Origin: an uncultured Clostridia bacterium
Lineage (GTDB): Bacteria > Bacillota > Clostridia > TANB77 > CAG-508
Assembly: GCA_934141475.1 (NCBI GenBank)
Contig: CAKPCG010000030.1
Coordinates: 1 to 19,289, forward strand
Reading direction: 5' to 3'
DNA: 19,289 nucleotides
Position numbers and translations under genes: made by a program. Positions 12,906 to 19,289 of this stretch are shown piece by piece. How positions within the stretch are numbered: position 1 is the stretch's first letter; each line of letters starts with the position of its first letter. The notes below the pieces were generated by a model. It worked only from the letters and a program-made list of their open reading frames with translations. It was not told where the DNA came from and ran no database searches.

Positions 12906-14804
12906 ATGAAAATTACAGATTTAATAAGTAAAGATGCTATAGATTTAAATGTTAATGTAACAACCAAAACGGAGCTTATAAAAAAAGCTGTAGAGTTAAT
13001 GCAAAAAAATGGCAATATAAATAATATAGATGAATATGAGAAACTTGTAATAAAAAGAGAAGAAGAAGGTTCAACTGGAATTGGGGAAGGAATTGCAATT
13101 CCTCATGGGAAAGGAGATTCTGTATCAAAACCTGGAATTTCTGCAATGGTAATTCCAAATGGTGCGGATTTTGAGGCTTTAGATGAAAAAAATGTAAATT
13201 TATTATTTTTAATTGCAGCACCTAATAATAAAGAAAATATTCATTTAGAAGTTTTAAGTAGATTGTCAACTTTACTAATGGATAAAAAATTTAGAGAAAA
13301 ATTATTAAATGCTAAATCTAAAGATGAATTTTTAAATATAATTAATGATGCTGAAAATGAAAAGGTAAATAAAAATAAATCAGAAGAAAATAATTATGAA
13401 CTTGTGGGAATTACAGGATGCCCTACAGGAATTGCTCATACTTATATGGCTGCAGAAGGATTAGAAAATGCAGGGAAAGAATTAAATCATTTAATAAAAG
13501 TAGAAACAAGAGGACAATCAGGTGCTCAAAATGTTTTAACAGATGAAGAAATAAAAAATGCTAAAGCAGTTATTATTTCTGCAGATGTAAATGTTGATTT
13601 ATCCAGATTTAATGGCAAAAAAGTTTTAATAACAGGTGTAACAGATGGTATTCGTAAACCAAAAGAATTGATTGAAAAAGCTTTACATGGAGATGTGCCA
13701 ATTTATCACCATAAAGATGTAGATGGAGAAAATATTCAAGAAGGAAAAGGTGGAAAAAATATATATAAACATTTAATGAATGGTGTTACACATATGTTAC
13801 CATTTGTTGTAGGTGGAGGAATTTTAATTGCAATTGCATTTTTATTAGATGATTATTCTATAAATCCATCAAATTTTGGTATGAATACTCCTCTTGCAGC
13901 ATTTTTTAAAACAATTGGTGGTATGGCATTTGATTTTATGCTACTTATTTTATCTGGATATATTGCAATGAGTATTGGAGACAGACCTGGGCTTGTTGTA
14001 GGATTTGTTGGTGGAGCAATTGCAAAAGCAGGAACTACTTTTTCTTCTCTTAGTAATTCACAAGAAGTTTTAGTAAGTTCAGGGTTTTTAGGAGCATTAC
14101 TTGCAGGTTTTATAGGTGGATATGTTATTTTGTTTTTAAAAAAAGCATTTAATTTTATGCCAAAAAGTCTGGAAGGAATTAGAACAATTTTAATTTATCC
14201 AGTTGCAGGTATACTTTTAATTGGAATTATAATGCTTCTTATAAATCCATTTGTTTCTGCGATAAATACAGGTTTAAATAACTTTTTATTTTCTTTAAGT
14301 GGAGTAAATAAAGTAATTTTAGGTGCAATTTTAGCAGGTATGATGTCTGTTGACTTAGGTGGACCTGTAAATAAAGCAGCATATACGTTTGGAACAGGAA
14401 TGTTGGCTGAAGGTCATTATGAGATTATGGCTGCTGTAATGATAGGAGGAATGATAGCTCCACTTGCTATTGCACTAATTGCAACATTTTTTCCTAAAAA
14501 ACTTCCTAAAAAAGAAAGACAAGCAGGTTTATTAAATTATGTAATGGGACTTTCTTTTATTTCAGAAGGAGCTATACCTTTTGCATCTTCAGATCCTCTT
14601 AGAGTTTTACCATCTTGTGTAGTTGGTTCAAGTATTTCTGGTGCTATGTCTATGGCTTTTAATTGTACACTAATGGCACCACATGGAGGAATTTTTGTTT
14701 TACCACTTATAGGTAATTGGGGATGGTATTTGGTTTCTTTAATTGTGGGTTCAGTTGTAGCTATGGCAATTATGGCTCTTCTTAAAAAGAATGTATGGGA
14801 ATAG
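12906..14804 (+). CDS. fruA: Fructose-specific PTS enzyme IIABC
   Basis: A 632-residue three-domain permease that takes up fructose and phosphorylates it at C1. Domain IIA (residues 1 to about 150) has active-site His67 in GEGIAIPHGKG. Domain IIB (about 165-265) has active-site Cys172 in VGITGCPTGIAHTYMAAEGL. Domain IIC (about 290-630) is a polytopic membrane unit, starting near HLMNGVTHMLPFVVGGGILIAIAF and containing GAIPFA in FISEGAIPFASSDPLRVLP. The A-B-C order is that of the Bacillus-type FruA. It ends 29 bp before the preferred start of ptsH, with the next ribosome binding site just beyond its stop codon. Phosphate would flow from EI to HPr to His67 to Cys172 to fructose, all encoded in this operon. 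Confidence 0.95.
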   Translation: MKITDLISKDAIDLNVNVTTKTELIKKAVELMQKNGNINNIDEYEKLVIKREEEGSTGIGEGIAIPHGKGDSVSKPGISAMVIPNGADFEALDEKNVNLLFLIAAPNNKENIHLEVLSRLSTLLMDKKFREKLLNAKSKDEFLNIINDAENEKVNKNKSEENNYELVGITGCPTGIAHTYMAAEGLENAGKELNHLIKVETRGQSGAQNVLTDEEIKNAKAVIISADVNVDLSRFNGKKVLITGVTDGIRKPKELIEKALHGDVPIYHHKDVDGENIQEGKGGKNIYKHLMNGVTHMLPFVVGGGILIAIAFLLDDYSINPSNFGMNTPLAAFFKTIGGMAFDFMLLILSGYIAMSIGDRPGLVVGFVGGAIAKAGTTFSSLSNSQEVLVSSGFLGALLAGFIGGYVILFLKKAFNFMPKSLEGIRTILIYPVAGILLIGIIMLLINPFVSAINTGLNNFLFSLSGVNKVILGAILAGMMSVDLGGPVNKAAYTFGTGMLAEGHYEIMAAVMIGGMIAPLAIALIATFFPKKLPKKERQAGLLNYVMGLSFISEGAIPFASSDPLRVLPSCVVGSSISGAMSMAFNCTLMAPHGGIFVLPLIGNWGWYLVSLIVGSVVAMAIMALLKKNVWE

Positions 14805-14833
14805 TATTAAATTTTGTTAGGAGTGATAAATTT

Positions 14834-15097
14834 ATGATAAAAGATAAGATTATTATTGAAAATGAGACAGGTTTACATGCAAGACCAGCAACAGAGATTT
14901 CAAAAGAGGCTATGAAATATAAGTGTGATATAGAATTTATTGTTAATGGAAATAGTTTAAATGCTAAATCTCCACTTATGATTATGGCAGCAGGTATAAA
15001 AAGTAAAACAGAAATAGAAATAATTTGTGATGGAGAAGATGAAGAAAAAGCACTTACTGAAATTAAGAGTATAATAAAAAATCAAATAGATAAATAA
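14834..15097 (+). CDS. ptsH: HPr phosphocarrier protein of the PTS
   Basis: An 87-residue HPr that carries phosphate from enzyme I to sugar-specific EIIA domains. The active histidine is His15 in ETGLHARPA, the canonical position, which supports the ATG at 14834 over an upstream ATG at 14795 that overlaps fruA; AGGAGTG lies nine bases before 14834. The regulatory serine is present as Ser46 (NAKSPLMIMAAG). It is followed by Pro47 and Leu48 instead of the Ile47-Met48 of Bacillus HPr, residues that contact HPr kinase and CcpA. This may alter the regulatory circuit. It sits between fruA and ptsI in the operon. Confidence 0.95.
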   Translation: MIKDKIIIENETGLHARPATEISKEAMKYKCDIEFIVNGNSLNAKSPLMIMAAGIKSKTEIEIICDGEDEEKALTEIKSIIKNQIDK

Positions 15098-15110
15098 AAG
15101 GAGTAGACTT

Positions 15111-16826
15111 ATGTTAAGTGGAAGTGGAATTTCTGAAGGTGTAGGAATAGGAAAGGCAGTTATATTAAATGATGATGACATAAAACCAGAAAAATTTAGA
15201 ATAGATGATGTAAAAAATGAAAAAAAGATTTTTTTTGATGCTGTAGAATGTGTAGAAAAAGAAACCAAAGAATTAATAGAAAATTTAAATGGTACAGAAA
15301 AAGATATTATGCAGGCATATTTAATGATATTGCAAGATGAGGCTTTAATTAAAGAAACTGTTAGAATTATTGAAGAAGAAAAATGTAATGCAGCATATGC
15401 AACAGATGTAGGATTTAATAAAATTATTCAAGTATTTGACAAAATGGATGATCCATATATGGCAGCTAGAAGCTTAGATATAGCAGATATGAAAAGAAAA
15501 GTTTTGTCTAAAATTTTAAATGTAAAAGAAATAAATCTTTCAAATTTACCTAAAAATACTATTTTAGTTGCAAAAGAATTATCTACATCAAATACAGCAA
15601 AATTAGATTTGAAAAATATAGAAGGAATAATAACAGAAGTAGGTGGAGTAAATTCACATACTGCAATCATGGCAAGAACTCATAGAATTCCTGCTGTTGT
15701 TGGAATAAAAAATGTAGCAAATATCATAAAAGAAAATGATATAATTGCAATAAATGGAAAAACAGGAGAAGTATTTTTAAATCCTTCAAAAAATGAAAAA
15801 GACAAACTTATAAAATTTAAAGAAAAATCTATATATTTAAAGCAAGAACTAGAAAAATATAAGAATATGCCATCAATTACTAGAGATGGTCATAAAATAG
15901 AGCTAATGGCAAATATTGGAGACGTAGATGACATTAATATTGCTGTAGAAAATTCTGCAGAAGGAGTGGGTCTTTTTAGAAGTGAATTTTTGTATATGAA
16001 TTCTGAGGATTTTCCAACAGAAAAAGAACAATTTGAGGCATATAAAAAAGTTGCTCAAAGTATGCCAAATAAAAAAATTATAATAAGAACCTTAGATATA
16101 GGTGGGGACAAAAATTTAAAATACATGAAACTGCCAAAAGAAGAAAATCCTTTTCTAGGATACAGAGCTATTAGAATTTATTTAGATAATATAAATATGT
16201 TTAAAGTTCAATTAAGAGCAATATTAGAGGCAAGTAATTTTGGAAATTTAGCTATAATGTTTCCAATGATTGCATCTGTAAAAGAATTAATAGATGCAAA
16301 AAAAGTAGTAGAAAATGTAAAAGAAGAATTAAGAATGAAAAAAATAGCTTTTAATGAAAATATTGAAATAGGTATTATGATAGAAATTCCATCAGCAGCA
16401 ATTATGGCAGAAGAATTAGCAAAAGAATGTGACTTTTTTAGCATAGGAACAAATGATTTAATTCAATATACTTTAGCAGTGGAAAGAGGAAATGAAAAAG
16501 TTTCAAGTTTATATACTCATTTTCATCCAGCAGTAATTAGATTAATTAAATATGTAATTGATTCTGCACATAAAAATAAAATTATATGCGGAATGTGTGG
16601 AGAATCAGCAGGAGATAGTTTGTATATTCCACTACTAATTGGTTTAGGGCTAGATGATTTTTCTATGAATTCAAATAAAATACTAGAAAGCAGAAAATTA
16701 GTTAGAAATTTAGAATATAAAAAATGTGAAAGTTTGGCGAATGAAATTTTGGGTTTAGTTCATAGAGAAGACATAAAAAATACATTAAAAAACTTCAGTT
16801 CGGATGAAAATTATAAAAAAGGTTGA
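15111..16826 (+). CDS. ptsI: PTS enzyme I (phosphoenolpyruvate-protein phosphotransferase)
   Basis: A 571-residue enzyme I that takes phosphate from phosphoenolpyruvate and passes it to HPr. The N-terminus (MLSGSGISEGVGIGKAVI) and the HPr-binding helical domain (LNGTEKDIMQAYLMILQD) are typical. The active histidine is His183 in VGGVNSHTAIMAR. The C-terminal PEP-binding TIM barrel has EGVGLFRSEFLYM, RTLDIGGDKN, the FFSIGTNDLIQYTLAVERGN signature, and active-site cysteine in ICGMCGESAGD. Length is normal. It starts 13 bp after ptsH. It is the last gene of the operon; no clear terminator hairpin follows, and the promoter of the next gene overlaps its stop codon. Confidence 0.97.
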   Translation: MLSGSGISEGVGIGKAVILNDDDIKPEKFRIDDVKNEKKIFFDAVECVEKETKELIENLNGTEKDIMQAYLMILQDEALIKETVRIIEEEKCNAAYATDVGFNKIIQVFDKMDDPYMAARSLDIADMKRKVLSKILNVKEINLSNLPKNTILVAKELSTSNTAKLDLKNIEGIITEVGGVNSHTAIMARTHRIPAVVGIKNVANIIKENDIIAINGKTGEVFLNPSKNEKDKLIKFKEKSIYLKQELEKYKNMPSITRDGHKIELMANIGDVDDINIAVENSAEGVGLFRSEFLYMNSEDFPTEKEQFEAYKKVAQSMPNKKIIIRTLDIGGDKNLKYMKLPKEENPFLGYRAIRIYLDNINMFKVQLRAILEASNFGNLAIMFPMIASVKELIDAKKVVENVKEELRMKKIAFNENIEIGIMIEIPSAAIMAEELAKECDFFSIGTNDLIQYTLAVERGNEKVSSLYTHFHPAVIRLIKYVIDSAHKNKIICGMCGESAGDSLYIPLLIGLGLDDFSMNSNKILESRKLVRNLEYKKCESLANEILGLVHREDIKNTLKNFSSDENYKKG

Positions 16827-16851
16827 TAAAATTAACATAAAGTGATATAAT
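16823..16851 (+). promoter_or_regulatory. Extended -10 promoter of the triplicated-domain gene
   Basis: TTGATA (16823-16828, overlapping the ptsI stop codon) and TATAAT (16846-16851) are 17 bp apart; TG at 16843-16844 makes an extended -10. The GTGATATAAT core and the following TTG-containing stretch match the promoter at 11039-11067. Confidence 0.75.
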
Positions 16852-16862
16852 AATTTTGTTGT

Positions 16863-16882
16863 AATTAGGAAATAACCTAATT
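16863..16882 (+). other. Hairpin at the presumed 5' end of the leader
   Basis: AATTAGG (16863-16869) and CCTAATT (16876-16882) form a 7-bp stem with a six-base loop, starting about five bases after the expected transcription start. The position matches the hairpin in the leader of the secreted orphan (11077-11090), although the sequence differs. Confidence 0.5.
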
Positions 16883-16935
16883 TAGCAGAAATGTAACCCG
16901 TTAACTTTTAAGTCATTAAAAAGGAGAAAGAAATC

Positions 16936-18168
16936 ATGGAAAGAGTAAAGGTAAGTGAAATTCGGAAAGTAGCAGTAGAATACAGAACGGATGTCGATAT
17001 TTGGGAGGTACAAAAACAGGCTGACAATCTTTATAGAAAGATTAAGCTTTTGGGACTGAAAAATATTTCCACATATTACAAAGATGAAAACGGAATTGAA
17101 GTGGAAAAACCAGGCCAGAATACTTCTAGAAGAACACTTGAACTTGCAGCATTTTTAGTGATGAATATGAAACAGATGAGTGACAGTGCAAACAGCATAG
17201 AAAGAATGGAAAAACACTATGGCGGTGTATCAATTATGTCTAGTGTAGGTTATAGACTGGGTCTTGAAAAAGTTTCATTAGTGCCATATTCTAACTTGGA
17301 GGTAGTAGAAAGATACCTTGACGGATTAAAGGTAGAAAATCACTATGATGAGGTAATGACTCAGTGTTTATATAATCTTGTTGTTAGAAAGGTTGACAGC
17401 GTTGAACTGTGGTCACTTTGGACTGAATGTGAGAAGCTCTACAAGAGTATTATGACTGTGGGAGTTGAAAACACGAACATCTGGTTTTGTGATGAAAATG
17501 GAGAAAGAAAGAGCCTCCATGGAAGTGAAATTCCAGAAAGAATGAGAGCATTTGCACTTTTTGTTGTAAACCATATGTATCGCTTTAATGATAGTGATGC
17601 ACATTTAATTTCATTAGGCGAGAAGTTTGGTTTAAGTGCTCAGATTCGTATTGTACTGGGTGACACAGATATCTTTAGAGACTCAGGGGATAATATGGAA
17701 TGTATTTCTTTATCAGAGATTGCAGGAAGATATCTGATGAAAGAGTCAGCAGGTGAGATGTCTAACAGCCCGATCCTTTTTCAGGTACCGTATGATTTGC
17801 TTATTTTAAAAAAGAATAAGTTTGATAGCAAATCAATTTTAAATCTTTGGACTGCCTTAGATGGCTTTTACAAAATGGCCAAGATTGTAGGCGTAAAAAA
17901 TGTAAAAATAAGATACAATGAAGAAGGGAGAGAAAGAGTAGTAACTGGAAATCAGGTTCCAGGAAGAATAAGAGCCTTTTGCGGAGAAAGCGAAATCTAC
18001 ATGAGAAGAATGAACGATTCTGAAACAAGTAGATCAAGACTTGAAACTCATTTAGGTTTATCACTTCCAAGCAAATATTTGCTTGGTGATACAAACATTG
18101 TAAACTGCAGTAGTAGCTTGCCGTGTATTCCACTCAGGGAAATGCTTAAAAGGTACTTAAAATCTTAA
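16936..18168 (+). CDS. Unknown protein built from three diverged domain repeats
   Basis: I do not recognise this 410-residue protein. It has no signal peptide or membrane helix and should be cytoplasmic. It consists of three related units of about 125-135 residues (about 8-131, 143-270 and 284-410). Aligned anchors are LYRKIKLLGLKN (32), LYKSIMTVGVEN (168) and FYKMAKIVGVKN (311); DENG (50), DENG (186) and NEEG (328); MSDS (81), FNDS (217) and MNDS (359); LGD(T)-type turns near 241 and 383; and a closing helix LEVVERYL, LSEIAGRYL or LREMLKRYL. Units 2 and 3 share LW(T), a P-R-R/I-RAF motif and LGDT(D/N)I; unit 1 is more diverged. Composition is unlike the core genes (positions 17461-17520: 25 G+C of 60). 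AAGGAG precedes the ATG. Own promoter; function unknown. Confidence 0.8.
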   Translation: MERVKVSEIRKVAVEYRTDVDIWEVQKQADNLYRKIKLLGLKNISTYYKDENGIEVEKPGQNTSRRTLELAAFLVMNMKQMSDSANSIERMEKHYGGVSIMSSVGYRLGLEKVSLVPYSNLEVVERYLDGLKVENHYDEVMTQCLYNLVVRKVDSVELWSLWTECEKLYKSIMTVGVENTNIWFCDENGERKSLHGSEIPERMRAFALFVVNHMYRFNDSDAHLISLGEKFGLSAQIRIVLGDTDIFRDSGDNMECISLSEIAGRYLMKESAGEMSNSPILFQVPYDLLILKKNKFDSKSILNLWTALDGFYKMAKIVGVKNVKIRYNEEGRERVVTGNQVPGRIRAFCGESEIYMRRMNDSETSRSRLETHLGLSLPSKYLLGDTNIVNCSSSLPCIPLREMLKRYLKS

Positions 18169-18241
18169 TTAATTTTTTAAGACTTTAAGCACATGTGATG
18201 GGGAAATTTTTTGGGGGCTAAGTTTATTTATATTTAGTCCC
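18156..18241. other. Two weak stem-loops after the triplicated-domain gene
   Basis: The first (18156-18168 with 18177-18189) is a 13-bp stem with one mismatch that includes the stop codon of the preceding gene. The second (18214-18223 with 18232-18241) is a 10-bp stem with two G-U pairs and a GGGG/CCC end. Neither is followed by a clear T-run, so they are imperfect terminators or mRNA-end stabilisers. No gene lies between 18169 and 18407. Confidence 0.4.
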
Positions 18242-18250
18242 TAAAAAATA

Positions 18251-18283
18251 TAAAAATGTAAAAATTCTGTAATAAAAATGTAA
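18251..18283. repeat. Three TGTAA repeats at exact 11-bp spacing
   Basis: [AC]TGTAA occurs at 18256, 18267 and 18278, each one helical turn apart; the outer two lie in identical TAAAAATGTAA units 22 bp apart. Such phasing is typical of response-regulator sites. Chance is a real possibility in AT-rich DNA. Confidence 0.4.
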
Positions 18284-18326
18284 TAATGAATTTTACCTTA
18301 CAGATAGTATAAATAGAAAAAATGTT

Positions 18327-18366
18327 AAAACAAATTGTTGCAATTGCAACAGTTTGTTTTTATTTT
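18327..18366. promoter_or_regulatory. Long dyad upstream of nrdD: operator or attenuator
   Basis: A near-perfect dyad has arms at 18328-18341 and 18346-18359, with a perfect 16-base centre (TGTTGCAATTGCAACA) and one imperfect pair. As RNA it makes a 14-bp stem with one G-U pair, followed by TTATTTT, which looks like an intrinsic terminator. As DNA it lies directly upstream of the putative nrdD -10 box and partly resembles the Rex consensus (TTGTT...AACA half-sites). Both readings are possible. Confidence 0.55.
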
Positions 18367-18368
18367 AG

Positions 18369-18377
18369 TGTTATAAT
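18369..18377 (+). promoter_or_regulatory. Putative extended -10 of nrdD
   Basis: TGTTATAAT (TG at 18369-18370, TATAAT at 18372-18377) lies about 30 bp before the nrdD start codon. No good -35 box stands at 17 bp; that position falls in the right arm of the dyad. Confidence 0.5.
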
Positions 18378-18407
18378 TCATTCATCACTAAGAGGAGGAA
18401 ATGAAAA

Positions 18408-19289
18408 ATGAAAATAATAAAAAGAGATGGAACAATAGTAGAATATAATCCAGAAAAAATAAAAAATGCAATAAAAAAAGCCAACACTGATGTTGGAAGA
18501 AAAGATAAAGCTACAAAAGAAGAAATAGAAGAAATAATAAAATACATAGAAGAACTAAACAAAAAGAGAATACTAGTAGAAGATATTCAAGATATAATAG
18601 AACAAAAGTTAATGGAAATAGGAAGATATGAACTTGCAAAAAAATACATTACATATCGTTATACAAGAGAACTAGTAAGAAAAGCTAATACAACAGACCA
18701 ATCAATAAAAGAATTAATAGATGGCGAAAGTGAATATTGGAATACAGAAAATTCGAACAAAAATGCTAAAATAGTTACAACACAAAGAGATTATTTAGCT
18801 GGAATAACAAGTACAGATATAACAAGAAGATTTTTACTACCAGAAGATATAGTAAAAGCACATGATGAAGGAATAATTCATTTCCACGATGCAGATTATT
18901 TTGCACAAAATGCCTTACATAATTGTGATTTAATAAACTTAGAAGATATGTTACAAAATGGAACTATAGTAAATGGAGTTATGATAGAAAAACCACATAA
19001 ATTCTTAACAGCGATGACAATTGCAACACAAATAATTACAGCTGTAACATCAAGCCAATATGGTGGAGCAACAGTTACAATGACACATTTAGCACCATTT
19101 GTTAGAGATAGTTTTAATTATTATATTCAAAAATATAAAGAGAGAGGATTTTCAAAAGAAGAATGTGAAAAATATGCAAAAGAAGATTTAGCAAAAGAAG
19201 TAAAAGATGGAGTACAAACATTCCAATATCAAATAAATTCAATGACAACAACAAATGGACAATCACCATTTTTAAGTGTATGTTTCTAC
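18408..19289 (+). CDS. nrdD: Anaerobic ribonucleoside-triphosphate reductase, N-terminal part
   Basis: The first 294 codons of a class III ribonucleotide reductase; the gene continues past the window. The enzyme makes deoxynucleotides without oxygen, using a glycyl radical installed by NrdG. Residues 1 to about 90 form the ATP-cone allosteric domain (MKIIKRDGTIVEYNPEKIKNA, then AKKYITYRYTRE). The catalytic part follows with DYLAGITSTDITRRFLLPEDIVKAH, IIHFHDADYFAQNALHNCDLINL, SSQYGGATVTMTHLAPFV and NSMTTTNGQSPFLSVCF, all typical of NrdD. AGGAGG lies nine bases before the ATG at 18408; an ATG at 18401 is in another frame. The glycyl-radical site and the zinc-binding cysteines lie outside the window. 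It implies that the host grows anaerobically. Confidence 0.96.
   Translation, partial: MKIIKRDGTIVEYNPEKIKNAIKKANTDVGRKDKATKEEIEEIIKYIEELNKKRILVEDIQDIIEQKLMEIGRYELAKKYITYRYTRELVRKANTTDQSIKELIDGESEYWNTENSNKNAKIVTTQRDYLAGITSTDITRRFLLPEDIVKAHDEGIIHFHDADYFAQNALHNCDLINLEDMLQNGTIVNGVMIEKPHKFLTAMTIATQIITAVTSSQYGGATVTMTHLAPFVRDSFNYYIQKYKERGFSKEECEKYAKEDLAKEVKDGVQTFQYQINSMTTTNGQSPFLSVCFY

Noticed and set aside
10825..18407. Mobile element carrying the two foreign-looking genes
   Set aside because: No transposase, integrase, terminal inverted repeats, target duplications or tRNA-associated attachment sites were seen near either gene, so only composition supports transfer.
1..19289. tRNA or rRNA genes
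   Set aside because: No GTTCRANNC-type T-loop in a cloverleaf context or rRNA-like G+C-rich block was noticed; almost all sequence is explained by protein genes.

Overview
The window is chromosomal DNA from a low-G+C, apparently anaerobic Bacillota, most likely an uncultured or gut-type member of the Clostridia. The basis is a very AT-rich background with AGA/ATA-dominated codons, strong AGGAGG-type ribosome binding sites, sigma-A promoters with 17-bp spacers, TGA used as a stop, a class III (oxygen-sensitive) ribonucleotide reductase, and Gram-positive-type PTS and DgkA proteins. No species can be named from the sequence alone.

Layout. (1) 1-473: the C-terminal part of RecA. (2) 479-3595: a probable glycolipid locus with two GT4 glycosyltransferases resembling diacylglycerol glycosyltransferases, followed by an overlapping VTT/TVP38 membrane protein. 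Both glycosyltransferase genes are preceded by the same kind of promoter: an array of hexamers repeated exactly every 11 bp, with TATAAT 15 bp after the start of the last hexamer. This is the geometry of a PhoB/OmpR-type response-regulator site. (3) 3626-8193: a TetR regulator divergent from an MMPL/RND exporter and a secreted LxxG-repeat coiled-coil protein. The two divergent promoters have -35 boxes that form an inverted repeat, a likely TetR operator. (4) 8199-10127: DgkA-type undecaprenol/diacylglycerol kinase, a DUF308/HdeD-like membrane protein and a YihY/BrkB-family membrane protein, closed by a perfect 18-bp bidirectional terminator. (5) 10132-10824 (minus): endonuclease V with a consensus promoter and a leader of about 130 nt. 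(6) 11039-11895: an unrecognised secreted protein with a foreign-looking composition. (7) 11961-16826: a fructose PTS operon, fruK-fruA-ptsH-ptsI, which carries the general PTS proteins as well as the fructose-specific ones. (8) 16823-18168: an unrecognised 410-residue protein made of three diverged copies of one domain, again foreign in composition and with a promoter very like that of the secreted orphan. (9) 18169-19289: an intergenic region rich in dyads and phased repeats, then the start of nrdD, which runs off the window.

The themes are envelope lipid and transport functions (glycolipid synthesis, VTT protein, MMPL exporter, DgkA), a compact sugar-uptake operon, and DNA maintenance and nucleotide genes (recA, endonuclease V, nrdD). 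The two orphan genes (11139-11852 and 16936-18168) flank the PTS operon. They are the best candidates for something undescribed: both have raised G+C, CGN arginine codons, matching extended -10 promoters and a hairpin at the presumed 5' end of the mRNA, and the second encodes an unusual triplicated domain.
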